DNA of 64,000 bases from assembly GCA_963070105.1 (NCBI GenBank), contig OY718806.1, positions 3,617,865-3,681,864 of the forward strand, given 5' to 3'. This DNA comes from Litomosoides sigmodontis. Its lineage: Eukaryota > Nematoda > Chromadorea > Rhabditida > Onchocercidae. The notes beneath the pieces were generated by a model. That model was not told the DNA's origin and did not search any database. It saw only the letters and a program-made list of their open reading frames with translations. The translations under genes were made by a program, and so were the position numbers. Position 1 is the stretch's first letter; every line of letters begins with the position of its first letter. This document shows positions 1 to 12,281 of this stretch, piece after piece.

Positions 1-371
<371 letters not shown>

Positions 372-1710
372 CGATGGGAACTGATGAATACATTTTGAAT
401 TTGACAATAATTACCTCCCCGCAAACATACGGACTGATATATGTAACCTACAATTCAAGCATCAACATTTTTGAATCTTTAAGTAGAGCTCAGGCTAGTA
501 TTTATCCAACTGTTTCATGTTGTCATGGAACATAAATATCAGAAGTACATCAGTCACATTTTGAGCCATTCGCCCACCTCCTACTGCTTTCAAAACAATT
601 CTAAATTTTAGCTCTCTTCTTGCAAATATTATTCATATAAATGCAGATGCTAACAGTTTTTTCCGTAAAAGGTGAATAATACTCCTCGCTCTCCCCAAAA
701 TGGGCTTTTAGCACTTCTTTTATCTCAAATGAAAATAAATGGAAAAAGTGAGTTCCTTTTCTTAGTTCATTATGCCTCATTAGCTGAATTTCAATTAGAA
801 ATAATACAAAATCAGCAATAGCCTTGCAGTCAAACAAAATGTAAGTTAATAACTGAGCAAAAATATAATAACAATATCGAATTAAAACAACTACGGAAGT
901 GAATATCGAAGCGAGAAAAGCATTTATGTGTAATATCTAATTCCAGGTTTGAAATGAAGCGACCAGAAAGAATTCATACTTCAACCACAACTACAGCAAA
1001 CCTCCAATATAAATGCAAACGGAGATTAAAACTAATAATTAAACAGTAATAGTCAGATTTCCAACAGTAGAGTTATTCTAACGGACTATGATGAAAACTT
1101 CATCTCATACAAGCTTTTTAGTATTGAAATAGGTGGCCAGCGATGGTGCACGACGGCGACCGTAGTTAGTCGGTACTTAATAAGTCTGACCTTTATAATT
1201 ACAAAACATTAACAGATTTTGTTTAACTTTGGAGAGTAGAAAAATCTTTCCGACATACCGATACATGTCAGGGAGTGTTCAAATGTAATATATAGGATTA
1301 TACTATCTGTCACCAAATGATACTCTGTGTAATTATATTACAGAGTTCGGCAGGTGATAATAAAATTATAAGGAAAAGAGAACATGCGTCTGCTAACGAA
1401 AGATGAGCAAAGCTGAGAAAGAAAATGACAAAAGACGAGTGTTTATTTTGCAGGTTAACTCATATTTTACATGAAGCAGGTGGAGAAAGAAGATGTACAC
1501 ATACATTTAAGATAAGCGTATTGAGAAAGGCGTCTCGTAACATAATTCGTTGAAAGGCATCTCATAATTCGTCTACATTTACCTCTATTTCGACGTGTCA
1601 AATCAGCCCACACACGTATGACATGCCCCGACAACATGAAGTGTTTACGTGCTTCATAAAATACGGCTCGGACCAAAAAGTGACTGGGTGGTGGTCCTGT
1701 TGTTTTGCCA
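372..1710. other. AT-rich intergenic sequence, nothing recognised
   Basis: No reading frame here resembles a known protein. The longest frames are short and low in complexity. The stretch upstream of 1711 probably holds the promoter or outron of the WDR45B-like gene, but I see no specific element. Confidence 0.5.
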
Positions 1711-1756
1711 TTTTCAGTCGATGAGAAGACCTGACTTGTAGACATTTCTGGTCTTA
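1711..1756 (+). promoter_or_regulatory. Likely trans-splice acceptor and 5'UTR with an in-frame upstream ORF
   Basis: TTTTCAG at 1711-1717 is a strong acceptor with no visible upstream exon, so it is probably a spliced-leader site. The leader that follows has an ATG at 1721 which opens a six-codon ORF closing with TAG at 1739-1741. That ORF is in the same frame as the main start at 1757. A ribosome scanning a trans-spliced mRNA would meet it first. The presence of the elements is read directly; trans-splicing is inferred. Confidence 0.5.
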
Positions 1757-4054
1757 ATGAGAGAGGCATCTCACGTGTTATTCAACACCTTCAATCAGGT
1801 ACGTGCGTGTTTTTATAAGATTTATCGAAAGACAATTAATAAATGTTCTTTCAAATATGAGACTTATTGTTTGCAGTTGGCTTGTCACCAAACTTCTTTA
1901 AATTCAAGTTGGCCGAGTTGGAATTGTTTTGCTAAATCGTGTCTTGCAGGATTTTGGGTGTTTTGTATGTGGACTAGATGATGGTTTTCGAATTTACAAC
2001 ACTGATCCGTTGAAACAGAATTTCGATGAAAAGCTGAATGGTGGCATCGGAGCAGTAGAGATGTTATTTCGTTGCAATTATGTGGCACTTGTTGGCGGAG
2101 GTGTAACACCTGCTTTTTCCACAAATAAAGGTCTTTCCTATATGCTTCTTAAAATTTTCCGAGAAAGTTGGGTTTCACATAAGAGAAAGTAAACATTTGG
2201 ATATCGTGATGAATTGAAATTGTTTATTTGCAGTGGTAATTTGGGATATTATTAATCACAGAGAAGTGGTCCAGTTAGAAATGAACAGTGATGTACGAGC
2301 AGTACGTTTACGTCGCGATCGTATTGTAGTAGTCCTCGACACATCTGTTCACATTTTTAGGTTACTTGTTCGATCTTTCTTTTAATGTTTGCAAGCGTAA
2401 TGAATAGCAGGCAAAAAGCTCAGTTAAAAACATTCAGCAAGACGTTTTCATCATTTGATTGAAATATTAACAGAAGTTTTATGAAATTATAGTTTTTTTC
2501 AACATTTATCTCTAACTTATTCTGAGATAAATTGTTGTCCTTTCCTATTTTCTAAGTTTTTTTAGCGGTGTAGACACTCATTCTTGGAATATTCTTAAGT
2601 TTGAAATCTCTAAAAAATTTTTGCAGTTTCACAGATCAACCTGAAAAATTGCAAGTGTATGATTCAAGCAGAAATCCGCGTGGCATATGTTGTTTGTGTC
2701 CAGCATCTGAAAATTCCATTCTTGCTTTTCCTGCACCTTCTTCATCTTCAGCAGTTTGCTGTTTAACGTTGACAGAACCAGACGCTCCACCTAGAATAAT
2801 CAATGCCCATCAAAGACCATTATCTGCTATTGCACTTAACCTTACTGGTAAACTATTCGAAAAATAAATTTATTTGTTCTCAAAATACCCGGATAATTTT
2901 TGGACCTAACTAATAACAAGCTACTAATGAGGTTAAATATGCATTACAGGATGTCCGGTAAGAATTATGTTCACGGTTGTTGTAACAGATCTTGTTCCAG
3001 TGCGTTTTGCATGTGTTCACGTTTTCGTGCTTAATACATAATCCTTTTATATCATTTGCCGGAAAAGACATCGTAATAAGGACTATTAACTCTAATTTTT
3101 TCTTCTACTGAAAGAACGGTAATGTTAAATGAATCGTTCACATTTTGATGTTGTTTAAATTTTCTTAAGGACAAAAATAGTTTTTAACAGCATTGTTATG
3201 TGTTACAGGAGAACAGATAGCGACATCTTCTGAAAAAGGCACTATTATAAGAATTTTTGACACCAAAACTTGTATTTTGTTGAAGGAGTTAAGGCGCGGA
3301 ACGAATCCTGCTTCTATATTTTGGTATTGCTTAAATTTTATGCTCAAATTTTTATCCAAAAATCTGCAAAATATGATACGATATTGAACATACTTTTATT
3401 TCTAGTATAAGTTTCTCAGCGGATTCGACGATGTTGTGTGTATCCAGCAATCATCACACTGTTCATTTGTTCTCTTTGGTTATGAAGAAAAAAAAAGTGT
3501 ATGTTCTTGCAATTGATAATTCGTAAGAATCAACTTTTCTGCACTTATTTTTGTTCTGCACTTATGAATTTAACAAATATACGTTTTAAAAATGTTTTAA
3601 AAATGAAGACTTTAAAGTAAATCTTTTCAGCCCGTTGAAGAAGCTGAGTTTTTCTGGCGAAGTGAGCGTCTCACGTTTCCGGTTACCTTTTCCGTTTAGA
3701 GATAAGGACTCCAACATATGTGCTTTTGGGCCACAGCCTGACTCTGTTATTGGTTAAAAGTCGTTTTATTAATTGCGTCTTTCCCAAGCTTTGTTAAACT
3801 ACAGGGTTAAATTCTTAAAGACGGCTGAAGTAGCTTTTCAATCTACAATGCTTCAGATATTTTGATGACAGGAAGTGATCAATTTAAGTAGCTGAACTGG
3901 GCTTTCTGGATTCAGTTTCTTTTAAACAATGAAAGGACTTTTTTCAGTGGTATCGTCTGATGGAAGCTATTGCAAATTCAATTTTTATGCAGAACGGAGC
4001 GAGTGTACACGACAAACTTATTCGCTGTATTTGGAAGTAACCGGTGATTCATGA
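1757..4054 (+). CDS. WDR45B: WIPI3/WDR45B-type PROPPIN (autophagy beta-propeller), 8 exons
   Basis: Phosphoinositide-binding WD-repeat protein of the Atg18/WIPI family, which acts on forming autophagosomes and endosomes (family knowledge). Exons: 1757-1798, 1950-2130, 2234-2360, 2627-2847, 3209-3323, 3406-3498, 3631-3752, 3948-4054; phases close to give 335 residues (human WIPI3 is about 344). Visible hallmarks include [39 protein letters not shown] and the lipid-binding LRRG motif at about residues 218-221 ([11 protein letters not shown]). These match WIPI3 better than WIPI4. The N terminus is shorter than in the human protein, with only 14 residues before the first intron; an in-frame TAG at 1739 fixes ATG 1757 as the earliest start in this exon. 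Another 5' exon cannot be excluded. The C. elegans counterpart would be the EPG-6 group. Confidence 0.93.
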
Positions 4055-6752
4055 GTCATGTGTACAGTTTTTGTTTCCAATTGCCACAGTTTAGAATAAC
4101 GAGAGCTCTGATGATTTATGAACGACTTTATCATACTGGAGCATTTCGATGAAATCTTGTTTCCCCTTTTGCATTTTGATGTATTTCATTTTTTTCTCGT
4201 TATGTTTCGTTTGGTTTGGAAATTGGTGTTTTACTTTGTTTGTGTTTGTTTTGTCATGAAAATAGCTGCTGATACTGGATACTTGGTTTTACTAAGCTAT
4301 TCAACTAAGCTATCGTCGTTTGGTGTCACTGCTTTTCATCTATATAGAACATTTTTTTTGATATGTTTTGCTGTAAAGGAAACAAGTTTTGTTGCATTGC
4401 GCTCGATGTTTTCTTTCAACACTTTAATATTAAAGTGCGGGAAAATTTTGTTGGAAATTATCATTCACTGACGTTCGGATCCACTCGTAGTAATTGCAAA
4501 AAAAAAAAACAATGTGTCTTGTGAGATGTAATTGATGTTAAAGAATACTTTTATTCATTGCATATCGCCACATGGTCTACTGACACTCTTTATGGTACTT
4601 TAAGAATAAGTGGCGTTGTTGGAAAGTAAATTGTTTAGTAGTACGAGAATTTCTTTATATTCGACTACTGATGATTTGAAAAAATTGCTCATTGCGGCGA
4701 TGTATTAAAACAAGTAATTTATCTTAAGTTGTGTGCACGTGAATAAGTTATACTTTGTTGACTGTAACACTTATGGGAATTCCCAGGATTGCTTGCATCA
4801 GGACGAAGCAGCCAGAATGTGTTGTTGATATCGTTTAACTCCTTCCAATTCCGTATTACTATGAGACATTCGAATTAGGGCTGTATTTGTTTTGAAGTTG
4901 ATAAGCTCTCATTTTGCTTGATGTTTTTTGTGTCGAGGGTGTTCTCGTGACTTGCAGATTGGCGTTGAAAATTTGATGATTTTGACATGGTTCTGAGATA
5001 CCATCGTTTCGACGTAGTTTCGAACTAACACACTTTCCAAGTTGTAATATGTACAAAGCTCTCATCTTTTATTTATGTCATGTCACTTGATACCTGAATT
5101 TATCGAAGTTATATATGCTGTTGTTGGAATTTGATTTTTAGTTCTTTCATGAATTTAAAGAAGAAAGGAAGGTGTTGGCGAACAAGTTTTTTTTTCGTCT
5201 TTCGCCACATTTTGTTTGTATGCGATGAAGCTCACCTAGTTAACACTATTACAGCATGAGTGGTTACAGACGCGAACAAAATTTTTCACAGATTTTTATA
5301 TTTCCTTTGCAAGATGTGTTTCTCATGTATTTTTTGCTGTTAAATGCTGTTGAACAGTCGAGTTTTAATTCATCAAATAAGTGCGCTGATGCTTCTTAAC
5401 GTTTCTTGTGCACTATGTTTGATTTCCAATTTACCACCAAGGAATATTTCTTGCCTTTTTTGCTGTTTGCCTGCACTGTGTCTGGTTCGATTTTTTCAGC
5501 CGTAATGTCATTTCTGATTAGTCAGGTTTCAAAAGTTGACTGACTTACAATTCCTTATCACTAAATCACAATGATATGAGGAGTTGATAACAGGGACAAA
5601 AATCTAGAAAAGGTTGTACAGCTTTCCATGTCTAAAAGTCGGCTGTCATTCATTTTTCCATAGCCTATGATTTAGAGAATTGGCATTTGAATGGGATGAA
5701 CTGCAAATTTTGCTTGTATTTCGTGCGCTTTATCTGTGCAACAGCAATTTATTGATTCCCATTATGTGCTGTAACTGAAATGTGGAGTTGTGATGATGTG
5801 GTGTTGCTTGAGATGACTTCAGATTTAGCTCATGCATGGGTATATGAGCATTGGTTAAAAATCCAGTCAAACGATTAATCCAGTTTTTTCAACTACGGCA
5901 AATTTCAGTGAGCATCATAGCATGCATAAATGCACATATGCGAGCTATAGCATTGTGTGTACCCTACCATCTGGAACATTTCTACGCTTGTCCACATGTG
6001 CGTTGGTGCATGTATTTATGCTTTACAGAATAAATATACGTGATGTCGGATAAAAAATGTCATCACTTGATTGCACCTTTTTCACTTTTGTCTTTTGACC
6101 TACACGGACGTCCATTCTTAAAGTGGACATGCAGCAATATCACCATCGTTATTATGTACCATATTAATCTGGTCAAGCAATGGTAGATGTTTCTTGTAAA
6201 TGTGTGCTTCACTCTTCCTTTTTAAACATCGAATTCAAGTCTTGTACAAATCTGTTTTCCTGTTTCCTGACGAAACATTTAAATGTCAAGTGCATCAATG
6301 GATAGACATACTGTAACTCGTTTACATAATGTGTAAATCCTTAAGGAGTTATGGATACTGACTTTGCAAATTTCACTGTCGAGCAGATAGTTTTTGAATT
6401 ATTTTTGAAAAACATGATTGAATTTTTGGTAAAATTCAGTCTCTTTTTTAATTCTTTCCATTCCTCATGTTTTGAATGCATCATTTTCTCATCTTAATAT
6501 TTTAAGTAAAGCTTGTATAAAATTTCTCTTTTTCACTCGTTTCTGAAGATTCGTTGTAGCAAATCATATGAAGTGTACTGTCTGTCCCAGTCCCTCATAA
6601 AGAACATTCAAAGCGAAATCTGGGGAATCTTGGTTTATGAAATTTGGAATCTCTGTTTGAATATTCTCATTGGATTTTGTACCTTTGAATCTTGTCTCAC
6701 CGCCCGTTGTTCAACTTTTATGGAAAAAAAGTGACGGGCAAAGTTTTTCCAG
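4055..6752. other. T-rich non-coding sequence, no recognised gene
   Basis: This stretch includes the 3'UTR of the WDR45B-like gene. One open frame of 117 codons (4118-4471) is Phe/Leu-rich, matches nothing I know, and has the composition of the surrounding T-rich DNA. I see no supported exon here. Confidence 0.5.
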
Positions 6753-6853
6753 GAATACCGCATATCGAAGCTGCATTTCACACTGGCTTTCAAGCAGTGA
6801 AATTTTCACAAACTGCTTATCAACCATTTACCAATGCCGCCTACTATTCTTGA
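6753..6853 (+). CDS. Possible orphan terminal coding exon, unrecognised
   Basis: After the acceptor TTTTTCCAG (ending 6752), an open frame of about 32 codons runs to TGA at 6851-6853. It reads ..PHIEAAFHTGFQAVKFSQ.. and ends ..NAAYYS, with balanced codon use unlike its surroundings. An AATAAA lies downstream near 6981. It could be the last exon of a gene whose 5' exons I could not find, because the same frame has a TGA at 6686-6688. I do not recognise the family. It may be chance. Confidence 0.25.
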
Positions 6854-9555
6854 CAGGTACTGTACCTTGTTAGCTAATTCTGAAAATTATGGAGTGTTGA
6901 GGTGGCAAAGGCTCTTTCTTTGCTTGCTAACTATTTTCCTTAAATTCGTACAGGATGCCCGATTGTAGATGATTTTAAACTAATAAAGTGACTACACAGC
7001 TTACAGTCGGATATTTCAAATCACTGCCGGTGAATTAAAGCTGAATTTTTCTCCTGATGTTTGAGAAGGATATTATCAGACGTGTGTGTAAATGGCATGC
7101 ACTGACTTGAGCCCGCTGATGTTTTCGTATTGCTTCACTGGGTTTCATTACTTCATTATTTCGTCAAAATGGAGAAAATCAGATTTTCCTAAATGGACTG
7201 AGGTTAGGTAGTAGATAGTCATCTCTTCTACCAAATATAAAAGTAGGGAAGGTTGTGTTTAAAATCTGTATGGGTGTTTGTGCTTGAAATGCAATTTCAG
7301 GGCAAACAATATAAAGTAAAAATGTGGAAGGGAGTTTTAACAGGTGTGAGTTGTAATTGCCTAGTTGTGATAGCAAACGATCGATGTTATCCAGCGTTAC
7401 GCAGCGAAAAAATTATCTGGGTGGTATGTAACACTCGCATGCATTCATGTACATTCCATAAGCCGAGAAATCAGAACAAAGGTGCATCATTAAAATTCTC
7501 CCAAGTTTTACAGTGAAAAAAAGAAGGCGAGAAGAGAGATGGAATTTATTAGATTCTTAATTTACTGCTTGTCCAAGCAATTTATTTTACGAATTATTCT
7601 TGCTAAAATAAATTTTCACTTTTGTTGGTCAGAGTTTGAGGCTCCTCGAAATGGGCAATAAACCAACCGTCTTGCAACAGAAGCGGGCTTTCGGCGTATT
7701 TTTTTTAATCGATTATTTTTTTCGCATTTTGACATTGTCTCATTCGAAACACATATTCCATTTGTAATTTCATCTCGCATGAATCAGTTGGAAGAGAGGT
7801 CTATGGAGTTCATCGTCTAGTGCTTTTATGTATGCGTTTTCAGCCATTGTAACAATGTCTGATTTCATCGTTCACTGTTATTACCTTTACGAGCTGTTAT
7901 TAATGATATCTTAGCTCTCATTGTTGGCTCCTTGTTTTTTAATTTCTTTTTCTTTTTTTTATGAATCATTTGAAAGATTTTCGGAAGCGTTGTGTTGGCT
8001 GAGAAATGTGTGATCAAAAAAATTTTTCTCAACCTTAACGTAATGGTAAAAAGATGCACACTGTAAACCGTGAATGAACCAAATTTTCCTCTGCCAGTGA
8101 AAATAGATTGAGGTGTGTGGGCTGATTGAAATTTTGTGAGTTTTCTCCATGATAACTATAATTACTGTATGATTTCCAGAATTTTACAGTTTTTTTAAAC
8201 GGACGTTGACGAAAAAAGTAAGATCGAAAGGGAGAAATTGAAAGATGCAACATGTCTACTCCTTGATTATGATGCCTCAGTAATTTCATTGCAGTTTAGA
8301 ATTAGCTGAATTTTAAGGATAAAGAAAATGCTGGTATAAGTAGTTTATATTTTAGAGGTGGTTACTTTTTGGCAACTGAACTTATGCATTATGAGTAGTT
8401 GCATGACCAGAGTAAGTGTCCATCGAAGTTTTGTGCAACAACTAAAACCAAATGTTAAGTGCTGGTATTTTCTGACCAAAATATCTCATCAAATTTCCTA
8501 AGCACTGGATTTTTAGACTTAGCAAAGGGCACGTCGCGCAGAATGCAAAAAAAACTTTTTTGTATTCATGACAGTGCTACTTTTCATTATTGCATCCCGT
8601 TCACTTGACACCTCATCCTTAATACCTTGTTTAATCGTCGACTGTTTATTTCTGTACTGCACTCCCATTTTAAAGTGATTCATTTCCAGAATCATTACAT
8701 ATATTTCGCATGATCGTGAATTCCGAAAAAATGTAAAAAGTGGCGCAATCAAAAGATAAGACTAATCGGTGAAATAGCCGAACGGAATTTGATCGCTGTG
8801 TTGTTTGCTCTTTCCAGGTTTTGATTATATCAGTCTTGTTATCAGTTATTTGTGACTGCTGCGAGCGTTTTGTACATATCTATCGATAGATTATTATAAA
8901 TTCCTTTGTTACCACTTTATTCGTTTCTGTCCTGAGTTCTATCCTTTTATCTTTTTGACTAACTGAAGACTTGCTGCTACCTTACCTCAGGAGCATTTGT
9001 ATCTAAGGTTAATTTCCAGTATGCATTGCAAGGCAGAACTCATTTTAAAAGATTTAAGGATCATGTTTAAAGATAAGTTGGTAAGTTACAATTCTTGCGA
9101 CTAATCGGAACCATTCCGTAATTTTTTCTAATGTCTCTTATTTTGAACATGCACCACGAAATTTATAACTTGGTAAATATTAGTCGAAAATGATCGAATG
9201 TGCTCGTTATGATACGTCATAACCGTAACCAGTTTTAACGTTTTATCAAGATTGTTGCGATAATTTACCATACCATTTCTATTTACGAGATATTTTTAAT
9301 TCAGTTATTTCAATAAACTTAGCTTTTTTGGATTTACGTCGCATTCTTCACGTTGCACCGCTTTCTTTGTTTTACATTTTCCGAATAGTTGGTTAATTGT
9401 TGTTTTTGTGTTACCAAAAATGTTTTCCATCGGCCTTGAGCTTAGTGTATACGAAAAAATATTATCTGATCGTTTGTTTGGTAGATACGACCGAACTTTG
9501 TTCAGTTGAATCTTAAAATCGTTAGCCAAAAATGTAAAAGCCAGAGTTTGTCACT

Positions 9556-9558
<3 letters not shown>
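6854..9558. other. Non-coding AT-rich sequence, nothing recognised
   Basis: Only short, low-complexity frames on both strands. I identified no RNA gene or repeat family in this stretch. Confidence 0.45.

Positions 9559-9647
<89 letters not shown>
9559..9647. repeat. (TA)n microsatellite
   Basis: About 44 uninterrupted TA units. Tyr-Ile repeat frames that cross it are artefacts of the repeat. Confidence 0.97.
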
Positions 9648-9651
<4 letters not shown>

Positions 9652-11865
9652 ACTATTACTGTTGACGATTTTGTGCTTTTATCCATCGTTTTGGAGAACG
9701 GACTTCTCAGCATCCTTAACTTGCATTTAATTGCAGTCGTACGGGTGAATGAAGAACTGTGCAACTTTTTAAAGAAATTATTGTTTATGAAAGCCGGCAA
9801 GCAATGTGATATAAACTGGGGCATTTCTTATTTCTCAATTTTCTTCTCATACCTTTTAATTTTTTATTTTAACCATTCTTGTGGGGACAAATGGTTCAAA
9901 GCAGATCGTCTAAAAAAGCACATTGGTGTGAAAGTTGTGAATTTTTAATAATGCTCAATTTTTGAAGGGATGGAATTTTCTATGAATTAAAACAAAAATT
10001 CAATTGACGGAGAAGCGGGTTCGTAGCGGTGCTTATGCAGAAGTTGAGATGATCTTTGGTACTTTCATGAAGAAGGTCATCGGTTCATTTGCCAAATCGA
10101 TGTGCATCGCCTATAAATGCAGCCCTCTTTTTGATAATCTTTCATATTTTTTCTAATCAGACCGTTTAGTAGTTGGTTTCAGTGAGTTGTGGCTGTGTAC
10201 TGTTTGTCTTGTCGATAGAGGGCGCCGAAGGGGTGCCCGTTTTGTCGCAAAGCTCAGCAAGTTCTAAATTGAAATGGAATATTACTCGCATTTGCTGTGT
10301 GGGAAGCACCCTATTGTGCAAGTGAAATGCGAGTAACATTTAACCATTCATTCAGTGTGTCACAGTGCGGCAGCAACACCAACCAGTGCGTTTCGTCTAT
10401 CCCTTTTCATAGACAGATAGATGATCGTTGTTGTCGTAGGAGTAATTAGAATTTCGGTGATTGCTGTGAAGACAATGTATTGTTGGTAATGCTTACACTG
10501 TAATGCTTGCTAGATGAACTCAGTGTGCAGAGTTACGTGGGGGTCGGTGCCAGCTATACCCCAAAACTGGTAAATCCTGTTGGCATTCGTCCAGTGTTTG
10601 AAATTGCTCCTTTCACAGTCAGCAACGGTGAATGGTGAGCGGAAAGGGTGTAGCTGTAATTGATAACTGGAGATTGCGAAAGCTATTGTTGACCTTTGAT
10701 TTTTGTTATCATTTGCAAAAAATAAGGAAACTTTATGAAATTTTCCGCAAGATAAAACAGTGGCAGACTTTTCACCGACGTATAAACAGACGATACTCTC
10801 TCCACTAATGTTGTGATTTCGTAGTTGTGGGCATTAACTTTATTTGTACAAAACCTGTTTGTAGCATAGAGAGAATAGAAGGGGAAGTTATCATCCGCTC
10901 TTCTTTTCCATTTCATTCTCAAAGTGAGGATTTCCTTCCATATTTGCGTTTTTTTCCTTAGTTTTTAATTCATGTTCTTCCTCGATGTCAGTTGTTGGTT
11001 TTTGGATTTGGATTTCGTAGATTGTTTGTATTGCAGTAGAAATCTAGACTTCATTGGCCTCACTATTCTTTCTTCAAGGAGCTTTTTATGGTAGAATTAA
11101 TGTGTGCTGGAATTGCGTATTTCGGAGACTTAGATTAAGGCTTTCTTTTCCACAGAAACTTTCGACATGAAATTGATATTTTTGCAGAAATTTTTATGGT
11201 CATTATTTATTGGGGTTATTATCGATTGGTTTTGAAAGTAGATCAATCCTTCCGATAAAGAGCAGACGACAAAATACATTAGGACCACTACTTATCTGAG
11301 ACTCTTTTTTAAAATACGCTTTCCAAAAAATTCTAATTTCAAATTTAAGGACTTTTTGCTCTGAACACTCCCTTCATTAAAAGTGGGTGTCATAGCTGAA
11401 TTGATTTTGGAATTAAAGCCAAGTTGAAAACTTGATTGGAATTAGTTGGAATTTTACTATAGGCACGAAGCTTAAGCAACCAGTTGATAAATTAGACGAG
11501 ATTGCAAGTAGTTGTAGTCGGTGTACTTCATTCAAGTGAGTAACGAAAATAAAGTAGGTGGGATTTTTGTTGGATCGTGTGGTCCTTCAAATTTATTTAT
11601 AGTTTTCCTTTCCAAGTAAAATTTTCAAAAACAATATATAACACCGTTATCAAGATGAATTCAGCCAGTTTACGGGAGGGAAGATTCGTCCAGTCTAAAA
11701 GAACTACATAAAATCAATAAATGAACGTCATTTTCCGAAATCGAGGAGGAAGTTTTTTTCTTTATTTCACTCACGATAATACGATTTACAATCTGTAAGG
11801 AAAAGATAATGTGCTAAGATTATCCATCGTATTCCGTAAGGTGCATTTATGTATACACATATACA
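9648..11865. other. Non-coding sequence upstream of the carboxylase gene
   Basis: No recognisable protein. A 100-codon frame starting at the edge of the TA repeat (9646-9948) and a 57-codon open stretch ending near 10156 match nothing I know. The segment 10200-10640 is less AT-rich than its surroundings and may be regulatory, but no element is identifiable. Confidence 0.4.
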
Positions 11866-11903
11866 CACAAAAGACACACACACACACACACACAAACATA
11901 CAC
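11866..11903. repeat. (CA)n microsatellite
   Basis: A short interrupted CA run (ACACACA, then AAAG, then a longer CA stretch) in the region 5' of the carboxylase gene. Confidence 0.85.
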
Positions 11904-12270
11904 ATCCATGTAGTGCCTGTAGCAAATCTGTCACGGTAGTGCACCTGCCGTCTTGACCAGTTTCCGTCCATCCTTGGTCTCCTCTGATGCATCCGCTCAA
12001 TGCATTCCTGGAAGAGAAGTGATGAGAGAGGGAGGAGGTTATGGGGTCGTTACAGTGTTGTTGTGTCTCAGTGGCCATACAACATGCTATGGAATGCTGT
12101 CATCATGTTTTAGTAATACGTTGTGTTGTTTACATTCTGCCGTTCTCCTTCTTGAACTTCTTCTCTCCCGTCTGTTTTGTGTCTTACTGGAAAATTGTTT
12201 TCTGAACTATGTTTTGTTGGAAAAACATGTCTTGAGGACCGTAGCAAGGTAAGCTTTTAAATTCAAAATT

Positions 12271-12281
12271 CGTTTTTCAGG
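12271..12281 (+). promoter_or_regulatory. Splice acceptor one base before the carboxylase start codon
   Basis: TTTTTCAG ends at 12280 and a single G precedes ATG 12282. A spliced-leader acceptor this close to the start codon is normal in nematodes. A consensus donor (AAG|GTAAGC) sits at 12249, only 32 bases upstream, so a cis-splice cannot be excluded, although 32 bases is shorter than usual introns. Confidence 0.5.

Noticed and set aside
1467..1769. 100-codon minus-strand frame overlapping the WDR45B start
   Set aside because: Overlaps the first exon and acceptor of a well-supported gene and has no family resemblance.
4118..4471. 117-codon Phe/Leu-rich frame downstream of the WDR45B gene
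   Set aside because: Composition equals that of the T-rich flank; probably 3'UTR or spacer.
9558..9824. Tyr-Ile repeat proteins over the TA tracts (also at 15003-15245 and 37023-37243)
   Set aside because: They are translations of (TA)n microsatellites.
9984..10155. Open 57-codon stretch reading ..EKRVRSGAYAEVEMIFG..
   Set aside because: Coding-like at first sight, but with no splice sites, start codon context or family match.
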